NCBI RefSeq assembly: GCF_002174125.1
Contig: NZ_NEXX01000004.1
Location: 186,001 to 250,000 of the forward strand
Direction: 5' to 3'
Source of the DNA: Acinetobacter populi
GTDB lineage: Bacteria > Pseudomonadota > Gammaproteobacteria > Pseudomonadales > Moraxellaceae
DNA length: 64,000 nt
A program made the translations under genes and the position numbers. The notes under the pieces were generated by a model. That model did not search any database. It was not told the origin of the DNA and was given only the letters and a program-made list of their open reading frames with translations. Each line of letters starts with the position of its first letter. Position 1 is the stretch's first letter. Of the stretch, positions 36,439 to 46,390 are shown one piece after another.

Positions 36439-37935
36439 TTAATGTAAACCGATTGCCTTCAAGTCCAAGGGAAACTCCACCCCTACTGATACACCACTGT
36501 TATTACCCTTGAGGTCTGAATCACTGATCCATCCATTAATTTTTAACGGTACATCAGGCTTTAAATAATGCGACCAGGTAATATCCAATGCTTTAATCTT
36601 ATCACTTTCCGGAAAAGCATGATTAATCGATAAATTGGATTGGTTTACTTTGGTATATAAAACACGCCCATCAAGTCGGTTCATTGGGTCAAAACGGATA
36701 TGACCACCAACAGAATACATTTCACCATCACCACCTATGGCATGGGCTAATGGATAACCTTGCTGATAAAATCCATCGGTATATTGATGATGGTTATAAG
36801 AATATCCCCATACATCTCCATTCGTTTTGGTATCTGCCCATTCTGCATAAAGCTGATAAGGCATATTTTTATAGCTTGAAGAGAAATCCAGACCGGCTAA
36901 ATATAATTTTCTTGATGGTAATAGCCCAGATTCATCCTCGCCCACATATTGTGCATATAGACCAACTGGCACCTGAATTAAATTTACCAAATTCAATCGT
37001 GCATCGAATCCAGCGAGTTGGTTTGATGCATTTTTATCATTAACACAACCCTGATCATCACAATTATTATCTTTACCAATAATCGCATTCCAATATGCAT
37101 TGAAACTATTTGGTTGCCCTTTACCGCCGATTTGTATAGCTCTTGAAGCACCAAGCTCAAGATAAGGTAATGGACGGGCAGTCATGCGTAAACCTAAAAG
37201 TTTTGCATCAGGAACAGCCTTATAATCTTTTAGTTGTCCTGCAAATGCCTGATATTGCCACGGACCAATCCATGACAACCATTTTGTTTCAAATGCATCT
37301 TGCACAGCACGTTGTACTGTTACACCATATACAGGCCGACTAGCATCGCCACGAATCAGACTGCCATCATGACCAGGGCCCCACCAAGTTGGAATTTGCC
37401 CAGCAATTAACCATTGGTTCCAAAGTTTTCCAGCAAGATATGATCCTTCAACATTCACATCTTCCGAATTATCTACTTGAAGATCATGCTCAACATTGAC
37501 TCTAAGTTTTCCATCCCAATTCTCACTCCCAGCATTCAACTCCAAGCTTGCTTGATATTGTGCTTTTTGGGCGTCCCCAAATGTCTGAGGTAAATATTTT
37601 TGATCACTTTCTGCAAACAAACCTACTTTAAGCTGGTTATTATCAGTTTTAATGGCGTTTAGAACAGCGTTAACAACTTTCTGCTGTACTGGATTGGAAA
37701 TATTGGCTTGTGAGAGGGCTCGTTCAATTTCATCACCACTTAACGGCCAAGTTGAAGTACTAATGTTAATAACGCCTTGTTGATTCAACCAGATTAAATC
37801 TGTGGACAATGCCTTATTATTTACTATGATGCCTTGAGCCAAAGCCAAAGACGAAAAAGCACTGCTAATTATAATAGAGATTGCTATTACAGATTTTGTT
37901 TTTGAAAACATATCAGTAAGATCCAAATTTTTCAT
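36439..37935 (-). CDS. wzi: Capsule-assembly Wzi-family outer-membrane protein
   Basis: This 498-residue protein has a signal peptide (residues about 10-34, ending SLALAQ) and a large beta-barrel. Motifs typical of Wzi homologues are WGPGHDGSLIRGDASRP, FAGQLKDYKAVPDAKLLGLRMTARP and TWSHYLKPDVPLKINGW. Wzi holds capsule or polysaccharide at the cell surface. It is divergent from the initiating transferase gene with about 200 bp between, and so heads the polysaccharide locus. An earlier start (MKNLDLTD) is used; the ATG nine codons on would give a cleaner signal peptide. Confidence 0.86.
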   Translation of the reverse strand: MKNLDLTDMFSKTKSVIAISIIISSAFSSLALAQGIIVNNKALSTDLIWLNQQGVINISTSTWPLSGDEIERALSQANISNPVQQKVVNAVLNAIKTDNNQLKVGLFAESDQKYLPQTFGDAQKAQYQASLELNAGSENWDGKLRVNVEHDLQVDNSEDVNVEGSYLAGKLWNQWLIAGQIPTWWGPGHDGSLIRGDASRPVYGVTVQRAVQDAFETKWLSWIGPWQYQAFAGQLKDYKAVPDAKLLGLRMTARPLPYLELGASRAIQIGGKGQPNSFNAYWNAIIGKDNNCDDQGCVNDKNASNQLAGFDARLNLVNLIQVPVGLYAQYVGEDESGLLPSRKLYLAGLDFSSSYKNMPYQLYAEWADTKTNGDVWGYSYNHHQYTDGFYQQGYPLAHAIGGDGEMYSVGGHIRFDPMNRLDGRVLYTKVNQSNLSINHAFPESDKIKALDITWSHYLKPDVPLKINGWISDSDLKGNNSGVSVGVEFPLDLKAIGLH

Positions 37936-38162
37936 TTTCAGATCTTATCTTAACCGTAACAGTACAGCAACTTAATTTAAGAATATGCACACTTCTAAAC
38001 AGTAGTCCATTAAAAACATACAAAACATTAAAATTTCGACAAGAAACCAAGCTTTAAGAACTAAAAAATATAATCATAATGAATTGTATTTTATATAATT
38101 TTTAAAAATAACTTCAAAGTAAGCGAACAGTAGCATGTTTGATTTCAGTGTGTACTTCGAGT

Positions 38163-39215
38163 ATGATCTCATCTCATATAAATAAATTTATTATTATTCC
38201 TGAGATGAATGCTATCTTACACCTTGATACTAAGAATGCTGTATTAGTTGGTTCTTTTCCAATCACACTTGATAAAACATATCGCCATTTTTTCTCGAAT
38301 GTTAAAATTATAGGTTATTATGATGATGACGATCACAATATACAAGATATGCAATGTCCATATCTCGGGAATCTATATGCTTTACTTGAAGATATCAATA
38401 CAGAAAATATAGATGTTGTTTATATTAATCCTGAATCTATAATAATGATCAACGATATCATTGACCAATTAAAAAATACTACTTGTTCTATTATTTTGAT
38501 TTCAAATACTAATTGTCTCAACACTATTCATATCAGCACCAAAGACTATTTTTTATTAGATCCAAAACTAGAAAATGTAAATGATATCTTTTTAATCAAA
38601 TTATTTGATACACCATTTTATGGATTTAATCGTTTTATTAAGCGAGCAGAAGATATTATACTTTCTATAATAATTTTAATATTGATCTCTCCCATTTTGC
38701 TTACCGTAGCCCTTGCGATCAAACTGACCTCATCAGGTCCTGTATTATTTAAACAAACCCGCAATGGTCTAAATGGCAAACCCATTACCGTCTTTAAGTT
38801 TAGATCAATGAAAGTCATGGAAAATGGTCATGAAGTTAAACAGGCCACCAAAAATGATCCACGCGTGACCAAAGTTGGTGCTTTCATACGACGAACATCG
38901 CTCGATGAACTACCGCAATTTTTTAATGTACTATCTGGCAATATGTCTATCGTTGGGCCTCGCCCACATGCTGTATCACATAATGAGCAATATCGTGCAC
39001 TCATTCCAGGCTATATGTTACGTCATAAAGTTAAACCGGGCATAACAGGACTGGCACAAATCCGGGGCTGGCGAGGTGAAACAGATACACTCGATAAAAT
39101 GGAAAAAAGGGTCGAATGTGATTTAATGTATATCAAAAACTGGAGTTTATGGTTAGACATTAAAATCATATTCTTAACTATTTTTAAAGGTTTTATTAAT
39201 AAATCTGCATACTAG
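38163..39215 (+). CDS. Initiating sugar-1-phosphate transferase (WcaJ/PglC type), N-terminally short
   Basis: This enzyme should transfer a hexose-1-phosphate to undecaprenyl phosphate to begin each repeat unit. It has a Rossmann-like domain (NAVLVGSFP through VDVVYINPE), one membrane helix ([22 protein letters not shown]) and the catalytic core with [30 protein letters not shown] and [15 protein letters not shown]. WcaJ proteins are about 460 residues with four extra N-terminal helices. Here these are missing and there is no room for them before the divergent wzi gene. The start is uncertain: TTG 38139, ATG 38163 and ATG 38205 all lie in frame and none has a clear ribosome-binding site. The catalytic part alone can suffice in PglC-like enzymes. 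Confidence 0.85.
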   Translation: MISSHINKFIIIPEMNAILHLDTKNAVLVGSFPITLDKTYRHFFSNVKIIGYYDDDDHNIQDMQCPYLGNLYALLEDINTENIDVVYINPESIIMINDIIDQLKNTTCSIILISNTNCLNTIHISTKDYFLLDPKLENVNDIFLIKLFDTPFYGFNRFIKRAEDIILSIIILILISPILLTVALAIKLTSSGPVLFKQTRNGLNGKPITVFKFRSMKVMENGHEVKQATKNDPRVTKVGAFIRRTSLDELPQFFNVLSGNMSIVGPRPHAVSHNEQYRALIPGYMLRHKVKPGITGLAQIRGWRGETDTLDKMEKRVECDLMYIKNWSLWLDIKIIFLTIFKGFINKSAY

Positions 39216-39283
39216 ATTTATTTTCTAATATTCCATCAATATATTTTTTATTTAATTGCTCAATTCATAGGAAAAGTTTTGAT

Positions 39284-40705
39284 ATGGCAGCAAAAATTTT
39301 ACCAGTAATTATGGCAGGTGGTAGTGGCACCCGTTTATGGCCATTATCCCGCACACAATATCCCAAACAATTCTTAAAACTTTCTCCTGATGGTTATACT
39401 CTTTTACAAGCAACATTATTGCGTTTAAAAAATCTGGATTGTGCCGCTCCAATTCTAATCTGCAATGAAGAACATCGTTTTCTCGCGGCAGAACAAATGC
39501 GTGAAATCGGGATTCATGCCAAGATTATTCTTGAACCAGAAGGAAAAAATACTGCACCTGCAATTAGTCTTGCAGCACTTTATCAAACACAAACTGCTAC
39601 AATAGATTCTGATACCGTTTTGCTAGTACTGGCAGCCGATCATGTCATTACTGAGCAAGAAAATTTTGAACACAGTATTCAACAAGCTCTTGAGCTTGCA
39701 CAAAATAATAAACTAGTTACTTTTGGTATTGTACCCACACATGCTGAAACTGGTTATGGTTATATCGAAAAAGGGCAAGTTGAACTTTCAGGCTTTGTCG
39801 TAAAACGTTTTGTTGAAAAACCAGATGCAACAACTGCACAGCAATACCTTGATAGCCAGCAATTCCTATGGAATAGTGGCATGTTTATGTTTAAAACCGA
39901 TGCTTACCTAAAAGAACTGCAACATTATGCTGATGATATTTATACATCCTGCCTAGCAGCAATCAAAGAAACAAAACCAGATCTGGATTTTATCCGTATT
40001 GATAAAGAGGCATTTCGTCAATGCCGTTCTGAATCAATTGATTATGCAGTCATGGAACATACCCAAGATGCTGTAGTCGTACCCCTAGATGCCAATTGGA
40101 ATGATGTTGGCTCATGGTCTGCACTTTGGAATATCCAGACTAAAAATGATCAAGGTAATGTAATCCATGGTGATGTAATTACTGTGAATAGTCAGAACAG
40201 CTACATTTATGGAGAAAGTCGACTGGTTGGCTTACTTGGTGTGGAAAATCTAGTGGTAATTGAAACTAAAGATGCTGTATTGGTCGCAAATAAAGACAAA
40301 GTACAGGATATTAAAAAGATTGTAGAAAAATTAAAACAAGAAGGGCGAACTGAACATTATTGCCATCGTGAAGTGTATCGTCCATGGGGTAAATATGACA
40401 GTATTGATCATGCAGATCGTTATCAAGTCAAGCGAATTACTGTAAAACCGGGGCAAAAACTTTCAATCCAAATGCATCACCATCGTTCTGAACACTGGAT
40501 CGTGGTCAGCGGTACTGCCAAAATTCATAAAGGTAAAGAATCTTTTCTGCTCACAGAAAACCAGTCCACCTATATTCCCCTTGGTGAAATCCATGCATTG
40601 GAAAATCCCGGCAAAGTGCCATTAGAACTGATTGAAGTACAATCTGGCTCTTATCTTGGTGAAGATGATATTGTCCGTTTTGAAGATTTGTATGGGCGGT
40701 GTTAA
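39284..40705 (+). CDS. manC: Mannose-1-P guanylyltransferase / mannose-6-P isomerase
   Basis: This 473-residue bifunctional enzyme makes GDP-mannose from mannose-1-phosphate and isomerises fructose-6-phosphate. The N-terminal nucleotidyltransferase has [16 protein letters not shown] and the FVEKPD segment. The C-terminal cupin has REVYRPWGKYDSID, QMHHHRSEHWIVVSGTA and the final LGEDDIVRFEDLYGR. No phosphomannomutase (ManB) is present in the window. It follows the sugar transferase by about 70 bp and ends convergently with the glycosyltransferase block. Confidence 0.95.
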   Translation: MAAKILPVIMAGGSGTRLWPLSRTQYPKQFLKLSPDGYTLLQATLLRLKNLDCAAPILICNEEHRFLAAEQMREIGIHAKIILEPEGKNTAPAISLAALYQTQTATIDSDTVLLVLAADHVITEQENFEHSIQQALELAQNNKLVTFGIVPTHAETGYGYIEKGQVELSGFVVKRFVEKPDATTAQQYLDSQQFLWNSGMFMFKTDAYLKELQHYADDIYTSCLAAIKETKPDLDFIRIDKEAFRQCRSESIDYAVMEHTQDAVVVPLDANWNDVGSWSALWNIQTKNDQGNVIHGDVITVNSQNSYIYGESRLVGLLGVENLVVIETKDAVLVANKDKVQDIKKIVEKLKQEGRTEHYCHREVYRPWGKYDSIDHADRYQVKRITVKPGQKLSIQMHHHRSEHWIVVSGTAKIHKGKESFLLTENQSTYIPLGEIHALENPGKVPLELIEVQSGSYLGEDDIVRFEDLYGRC

Positions 40706-40715
40706 ATAACACTAA

Positions 40716-40735
40716 GGGTAATATTCACATTACCC
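40716..40735. terminator. Hairpin between manC and the glycosyltransferase block
   Basis: GGGTAAT (40716-40722) pairs perfectly with ATTACCC (40729-40735), with ATTTATTT on the plus side. It overlaps the last codons of the converging glycosyltransferase gene. Confidence 0.6.
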
Positions 40736-41527
40736 ATTTATTTCACATAAACACTTTTCATTTAGTTTTTTACGCTGACTATCATAAATCCACCCCCATT
40801 TATTAAAATACTGCCAAGCACTCTTTAAATGGGCTTTTAATAATGTTTTATTATTATATGATCCCTGTTCATGTAAATGAATAACTTTCGCTAAAGGATA
40901 GTACACACTCCCAAATTTTTCTGCACAACGACGGGAAAGATCAACATCTTCCATATACATAAAAAAACGCTCATCAAAACCATTCAATATAAGTAATGGT
41001 TTGGATTTAAATAACATAAAACAACCATGTAAATATGGTGTAAAAATGGGTTTTGACAGATCAAAATCTTTAAGTAAATAGTTTTGATCTAGTTTTTCTG
41101 CAAATTTTGGAGAAAACCGTCGAGCAAACAAATTTAATGGTGTTGGTAGTAAACGAGCACCATATTGGTTTTCACCATTTTCATAGATGATTTTAGGTAA
41201 AAATAAACTCTCAGGCCGAGTATCTGCAAAATTAATGAGACTTTCAAACTCATTTTCATCAAAGAAAATATCTGGGTTACATATTAAAAAATAATCGCTT
41301 TGCGCTGCATAAAGTTTAATTGCGAAGTTATGACCATAACCAAAACCATAGTTCCCTTCTGTTTTTAAATATATAACTTTTTCATGATTGAAATCTTTAG
41401 CCCAATCTGATTGATCATTATCAACTAAAATAATTTTTTGAATTACCGAGGTACAAAGCAAACTTGTTAAAGTTTGTTCTAAATCTTTGTAAGAATGTTT
41501 ATATATTACTATCGAAGCAATAACCAT
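40730..41527 (-). CDS. GT2 glycosyltransferase, rhamnosyltransferase (WbbL)-like
   Basis: This 265-residue GT-A enzyme lacks a membrane anchor. The nucleotide end is IIVDND-like IILVDNDQSD, followed by NYGFGYGHNFAI and the NPDIFF metal site. The acceptor end GCFMLFKSKPL...FDERFFMYMEDVDLSRRC is the WbbL/rhamnosyltransferase signature. Since rmlBDAC in the same locus make dTDP-rhamnose, rhamnose is the most likely donor. It is the last gene of the minus-strand cluster. Confidence 0.8.
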   Translation of the reverse strand: MVIASIVIYKHSYKDLEQTLTSLLCTSVIQKIILVDNDQSDWAKDFNHEKVIYLKTEGNYGFGYGHNFAIKLYAAQSDYFLICNPDIFFDENEFESLINFADTRPESLFLPKIIYENGENQYGARLLPTPLNLFARRFSPKFAEKLDQNYLLKDFDLSKPIFTPYLHGCFMLFKSKPLLILNGFDERFFMYMEDVDLSRRCAEKFGSVYYPLAKVIHLHEQGSYNNKTLLKAHLKSAWQYFNKWGWIYDSQRKKLNEKCLCEING

Positions 41528-41543
41528 TTTATAAACCTACCAT

Positions 41544-42563
41544 TTACTTATATTTTGATAAAACTTGGAGAGTTTGCCTAGCACAATTATCCCATGATAA
41601 ACTTTGAACATATTCCAAATTAGAGTTAATAATATCTGGAGAAACCCCACCATTGAGTAAATCAAAAATACCTTCTGCTATTGAATCAATGGATGTGGGA
41701 TCAATAAGAATTGCTCGATTTTCACATAGCTCCTTAATTGCTGTTGAATTACTTGTCAATACAGGAACTGAAAACTGCATTGCTTCCAAAGGCGGCAAAC
41801 CAAAACCTTCATATAATGAAGGATAACAAAAACCTAAAGCACTCTTATATAAGTGTCGAAGTTCACTATCAGATACATGACCAGTAAAAATGATGTCCTC
41901 AGTATCAATCTCATTAAAACCAACATCACTAAAAACGCGACTCACCCCTTTTTTCCCAACAATTACCAATTGAATTTCTGATTTCGTTTCCTTTTTATAT
42001 TGAATAAAAGCAGAAATTAGGCGCAAAAGATTTTTCCGAGGCTCCAAAGAACCTACACTTAATATATATGGCGGTAAATTTAAAAACTTATTTTCTTCTT
42101 GATCATTAAAGTTTCTTTCTACGAGATCTACTCCATTATAAATAACAGAAACTTGCTCTTCAGAAATATTTAAATGTTCAATAATTTTATTTTTAGAAAA
42201 TTCTGATATAGTAATAATATGCTTAACCTTGTGTGCCAATTTGGGTTGTAAAAATTTATACCACCATACAAATTTTGGATTCAACCATTCTGGGTGATCA
42301 AACGGAACTGTATCGTGTATTGTTACGACTTGATTCATGTAAGATAACGGACCAGTATTACTAGGGCACCACAATAGTTTTTGGTCTTTACATTGTCTCG
42401 GTAAAATGAACTGTTCCCAAAAATGTCCTTTTAAACCCGAAGCAAAATTTTCTTGAGGACTAATTGGTTGAATTAATGAGTCATTCCAATTATCAATGAT
42501 TTTTTTGGTATAACGCTGAACCCCTGTCGTGTGTCCAACTAAATTTCTAGTATTTAGATACAT
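41544..42563 (-). CDS. GT4 glycosyltransferase (probable mannosyltransferase)
   Basis: This 339-residue GT-B enzyme has the GVQRYTKKI opening (after RNLVGHTT), HDTVPFDHPEW, SVGSLEPRKNLLRLI and the GT4 end motif YEGFGLPPLEAM with E-x7-E spacing. Family members with this architecture commonly use GDP-mannose, which ManC in the locus would supply; this is inferred. It lies 10 bp after the polymerase gene. Confidence 0.82.
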   Translation of the reverse strand: MYLNTRNLVGHTTGVQRYTKKIIDNWNDSLIQPISPQENFASGLKGHFWEQFILPRQCKDQKLLWCPSNTGPLSYMNQVVTIHDTVPFDHPEWLNPKFVWWYKFLQPKLAHKVKHIITISEFSKNKIIEHLNISEEQVSVIYNGVDLVERNFNDQEENKFLNLPPYILSVGSLEPRKNLLRLISAFIQYKKETKSEIQLVIVGKKGVSRVFSDVGFNEIDTEDIIFTGHVSDSELRHLYKSALGFCYPSLYEGFGLPPLEAMQFSVPVLTSNSTAIKELCENRAILIDPTSIDSIAEGIFDLLNGGVSPDIINSNLEYVQSLSWDNCARQTLQVLSKYK

Positions 42564-42573
42564 TTTTAGATTC

Positions 42574-43770
42574 CTAATTTTCTAATCGTGATTTCTGACT
42601 ATAAATATATATTAATACAAAAACTAAAGCAGATGATGATGAAAAAAGAATAGCATTAATCATTGCACCACCTAACCATATACCTATAACACAACAATAT
42701 ACTATTAACCAAAGAACATTTTTTCTTTTTAAGTTATTAAAAAGAGGAAATAATGTTATTAATAATAAAATTATAAAACCTAACACACCAAACTGCATAA
42801 TTAAAGCTGGAATTTGCAATTCATATAAATATTTTGCAACATCACTTCTTATTAAATTTGGAATATAGTATCCAATACCATTTCCTAGTAGGGGAGAATC
42901 ATAAATAGCAGAAAATATACTGTTTTTCTGTATAACTCTTTCAATATCAGATACATCAACAGTTTTGCTATCAAATCTTAATAAAATCATTTCCTGTACA
43001 CTTTCTTGTAATAAAACTATAAAAATGAATACAGAGGATATAATTAAAGTTGCAATTGCTTTTTTAGATTTGAAATACAATAAGTTCGTAAGAATAATAG
43101 ACATCAAATAAGCTGCCCACTGATACCTTGACATAGTAATTAATGCAGAAAACGAAAGTGCAATAAATTTAATCAACATAAATTTATCAATTTTTTTTGC
43201 ATTATATATCTCTGTTAAAAGATAAAAAACTGCTACAGAAATAATTGAATCAGAAATATAATTAATTCTAAACAAAAAACCACCTGAAACTTCCAAAGTC
43301 ATAATTGCAGTATTTGTGTATTGTGCAATATTATTCATTAATTCTGAAATTGATACACCAAAAGCAAATCCATAAAAAAGTAAGATAAATTTCAAAATCC
43401 CTACAAAGGCAGCTGCACTAACAATGGAATTACTTAAAGATATCAAATTATTTCTAAAATAGAATATTAATAAATAAAAATATGTAAAGAAAATAAAAAT
43501 ATCTTTTGTTTGTCCCAACATTGAATTAGTATCAATTTCTTTAAACAAAATTGCATAAACTATCTCAAACATTAAAAAACAAATAATTGGTATCATACTT
43601 AAAAATGTTTTTGTAAGTATGTAACTTCTATTAAAAAGAATTAGATAAATTATAAATATTATTAAAATAACAAATTTAACATTGATGCCGAATAAACTGC
43701 CCGAAGGAAGAACTATATTCATCCACACTATTAAATGAGCCAAAAATGTTAATATAGTATCTTTCTTCAA
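42574..43770 (-). CDS. wzy: Wzy-type polysaccharide polymerase
   Basis: This 398-residue integral membrane protein has about 12 hydrophobic stretches and a large polar loop near 270-330 (RFDSKTVDVSDIERVIQKN, then SPLLGNGIGYYIP), the usual Wzy layout. The start is TTG at 43770 with AGGTG 6-7 bp before it. This avoids the 125-bp overlap with the upstream glycosyltransferase that an ATG at 43917 would create. It is extremely AT-rich. Wzy joins lipid-linked repeat units at the periplasmic face. Confidence 0.82.
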   Translation of the reverse strand: MKKDTILTFLAHLIVWMNIVLPSGSLFGINVKFVILIIFIIYLILFNRSYILTKTFLSMIPIICFLMFEIVYAILFKEIDTNSMLGQTKDIFIFFTYFYLLIFYFRNNLISLSNSIVSAAAFVGILKFILLFYGFAFGVSISELMNNIAQYTNTAIMTLEVSGGFLFRINYISDSIISVAVFYLLTEIYNAKKIDKFMLIKFIALSFSALITMSRYQWAAYLMSIILTNLLYFKSKKAIATLIISSVFIFIVLLQESVQEMILLRFDSKTVDVSDIERVIQKNSIFSAIYDSPLLGNGIGYYIPNLIRSDVAKYLYELQIPALIMQFGVLGFIILLLITLFPLFNNLKRKNVLWLIVYCCVIGIWLGGAMINAILFSSSSALVFVLIYIYSQKSRLEN

Positions 43771-43792
43771 AAAAATCACCTGAAATAAAATA

Positions 43793-44680
43793 TTACAACA
43801 ATATGAATATAATAAAGAAAAGAAATGATTGTAACCTTTTCTCTCCCAAAATGATAGTTGGAAGAACAACCTGAAAAGGAAAAAAATACGAGGGTAATGA
43901 ATAAAATTGATTTTCATTATAGTTTAAATTTTTCTTTACTTTTTCTACATTCAATTTAATTGATTTAAAATTTCGCTTTGATTTCTTAATTTTACCGATG
44001 AAACCATTTCCAGCCCCACCTACTGCATTGTTAGAATGCTGCCTGTATTTCAACGATTTATAATCATAGTAAAATAAACCATTATTCATATGAGCCTTAA
44101 GAGCCAACCATTGATCATGCATTGAAGCATAATTCGGTATAGGGAAACTCTCTTCTAAAAGCTTTCGGTTAAATAATGTTGAACAACCGTAAACTGTAGA
44201 TCGCCAAATTAGCATATTAGGCTTCATATTAGTGTATGGATTTAAATCATTATATTGATAGAAACTCTCTGCTATTATATTTCCATCTGAATCAATCAAT
44301 TCCAAATCAGTAAACATTAAAATGCTTTTCTTTGCATTATCTGCTTCAATTTTTTTAAAATTGTCCAACATTATATTAAGTCTATTTTCAACCCAGATAT
44401 CGTCTTGATCTGCTAGAAATATATACTGAGATTTTGAGAAACTTAGCGCTTTATTGAAATTTTCTACTATGCCGCCCTGTTTCTCGCAATTAACCAGTTC
44501 AATTCTTTTATCGAGACCTTGCATTTCTTTAATGATCTTTACAGTATCATCTTGTGAATAATCATCACTAATAATTAGAATCCAGTTAGTAAATGGCTGA
44601 GCTTGAATAGACTGAATTTGTTCACGAATATATTTTTCACCATTGTAAGTTGCCATGATAATATCTACACATTCAGTCAT
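43793..44680 (-). CDS. GT2 glycosyltransferase
   Basis: This 295-residue GT-A enzyme has IIMATYNGEKYIREQIQSI at the start, ISDDYSQDDT, and the metal-binding stretch FLADQDDIWVENR. The C-terminal 30 residues include a hydrophobic run (VVLPTIILGEKRLQSFLFFIIF) that may associate with the membrane. The ADQDDIW form occurs in rhamnosyl- and galactosyltransferases of capsule loci; donor undetermined. Gap of 1 bp to the preceding gene. Confidence 0.82.
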   Translation of the reverse strand: MTECVDIIMATYNGEKYIREQIQSIQAQPFTNWILIISDDYSQDDTVKIIKEMQGLDKRIELVNCEKQGGIVENFNKALSFSKSQYIFLADQDDIWVENRLNIMLDNFKKIEADNAKKSILMFTDLELIDSDGNIIAESFYQYNDLNPYTNMKPNMLIWRSTVYGCSTLFNRKLLEESFPIPNYASMHDQWLALKAHMNNGLFYYDYKSLKYRQHSNNAVGGAGNGFIGKIKKSKRNFKSIKLNVEKVKKNLNYNENQFYSLPSYFFPFQVVLPTIILGEKRLQSFLFFIIFILL

Positions 44681-44681
44681 T

Positions 44682-45575
44682 CTATACTCCTTTACGTGTT
44701 CCTATTAGAAAATTAGCCAAAGCCAAACTATTACACATAAAAATTGCTTTTAACAATAACACCTTATTAATTATTGCAAGTTCTGGAAAATCTTTTACTG
44801 TTTGTTGAACAGATTTTTTTAAGAGTACTTGTTCTTTGTACTCTTTATATTTATGTTTTAACATACTTCCTTTAACCGAATTAGCAATTACGCTATTATC
44901 GTGATATCTAAAATAATTCAGCTCTTCGGAACAATAATATACATCACCTTTTGATAAAATTTTGATCCAAATATCCCAATCTCCATTTGTTTTGAGGTTT
45001 GGAAGCGCACCTTCAAAAAAAATAAAGACATCTTTCTTAAATACTACACCACTCGCATTAGGTATTACATTTTTAAATAACATAAAATTCTTAATAAATT
45101 CCACACCACTCATTTCAAAAGATTTATTAAACAACTCTCCATTTTTCATAGAGTCCGTCCAAGTCTTCCAAGAACCGGTTCTTTCGTTTTTACTATTTAT
45201 ACGTGCAGATTGAGCATAAGCTATTACCAAATTTCTATTAAGAATAAATTTTTCAACCATTTTTTCTAAAAAAAACTTATCACACATATCATCAGATTCT
45301 GCTATCCAAATATATTCACCTTTAGCATACTTTAAAATTCCAGTATTCCATTGGTGAAATGTTGATCCTGAGTTTTTTCTATTAAAAATAATTTGGCTAA
45401 CTTTTGGATGGTTTCTATATTGCTCAATAATTTCTCTACTATTATCTGGGGAAACATCATCCATAATAATTAGTTCAAAATTATGATAAGTTTGTTGCAA
45501 TATACTATCTATTCTAAATTTTATAAATTTAGCATGGTTGTAGCTTGGGACAAGTATTGTTACCATAGGATTCAT
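44682..45575 (-). CDS. GT2 glycosyltransferase
   Basis: This 297-residue GT-A enzyme opens with TILVPSYNHAKFIKFRIDSIL, has MDDVSPDNSREII and the acidic donor site IAESDDMCDKFFLEKM, and NGDWDIWIKILSKG later. The donor is not determinable. It is 1 bp upstream of the next glycosyltransferase gene in the operon and is AT-rich like its neighbours. Confidence 0.82.
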   Translation of the reverse strand: MNPMVTILVPSYNHAKFIKFRIDSILQQTYHNFELIIMDDVSPDNSREIIEQYRNHPKVSQIIFNRKNSGSTFHQWNTGILKYAKGEYIWIAESDDMCDKFFLEKMVEKFILNRNLVIAYAQSARINSKNERTGSWKTWTDSMKNGELFNKSFEMSGVEFIKNFMLFKNVIPNASGVVFKKDVFIFFEGALPNLKTNGDWDIWIKILSKGDVYYCSEELNYFRYHDNSVIANSVKGSMLKHKYKEYKEQVLLKKSVQQTVKDFPELAIINKVLLLKAIFMCNSLALANFLIGTRKGV

Positions 45576-45580
45576 AATTT

Positions 45581-46372
45581 TTATGCCTTATTCAGTTTTA
45601 TTAAGTATATAAAAATCTTTCGCACCAATCTAATATTTAAAAATATATTTAAAAATGAACTACTTGTAACAAATTTTGTTGCACACAAAGTAGTATATAA
45701 TCTCATAGATTTTCTCTCTCTTTGTAATTCCATATATTTTTTAAAACCGTTGTGAAACGTTATATCGACTTTTCCTGCACTTTTATGCTCTATCAAAAAA
45801 TTAATAACATAACTATTTAAACCTAAATAATCTGCATTTTGACAAATATCTAGTCCATATAAATGAAATCCACTCAAATTATAACTACAGCTTATATTTC
45901 TTTTCATATTAATAATTATAAAGTTTTCATCTAAACATTTAACTTTTTGTGGTAATGGTCCTTGATCATGAAAACCATTTGGATCAATTATTTTTATAAA
46001 AACATCACCGAACTCATTCGCTCCTGCATTACCTGCAAGCACCCACAAAGGGTCTAAATCCTCTAACTCATTTAAACAAACCTCTAATTTTTTAAAATCA
46101 TCATATTTAAATATAATATCTTGATGACAAAATATTAAGTATTCTGCATCTGTGTTCTTAATTGCAAAATTAAATCCACTAAATCCATCAAACGTATTAT
46201 TTTTTTTATTATCAAAATAATTAAATTCAATATCTTCTCTATCAAAACCTGAATTTTTAGCACTTTCCACCATTTCTCTGTATTCTTCCATACGCGTGAC
46301 TAATGTATAAAACGCAATTTTTTTACTATATTTTCTTTCATAAGATACTTCTTTCATATTAAACTTATCCAT
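45581..46372 (-). CDS. Putative glycosyltransferase (Glyco_tranf_2_5-like)
   Basis: This 263-residue protein shows no standard GT2 opening, but FNFAIKNTDAEYLIFCHQDIIFKYDDF (H-Q-D in place of the usual DxD context) and GGAN-like WVLAGNAGANEFG resemble the small glycosyltransferase-like family with a CHQDI motif. The order in the operon supports a role in repeat-unit assembly. Moderate certainty. Confidence 0.65.
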   Translation of the reverse strand: MDKFNMKEVSYERKYSKKIAFYTLVTRMEEYREMVESAKNSGFDREDIEFNYFDNKKNNTFDGFSGFNFAIKNTDAEYLIFCHQDIIFKYDDFKKLEVCLNELEDLDPLWVLAGNAGANEFGDVFIKIIDPNGFHDQGPLPQKVKCLDENFIIINMKRNISCSYNLSGFHLYGLDICQNADYLGLNSYVINFLIEHKSAGKVDITFHNGFKKYMELQRERKSMRLYTTLCATKFVTSSSFLNIFLNIRLVRKIFIYLIKLNKA

Positions 46373-46390
46373 TAATATTTAAACAATTAG

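Noticed and set aside
43793-43917. Apparent 125-bp overlap of Wzy and a glycosyltransferase gene
   Set aside because: An internal TTG at 43770 with a good ribosome-binding site removes the overlap, so it is an artefact of taking the longest frame.
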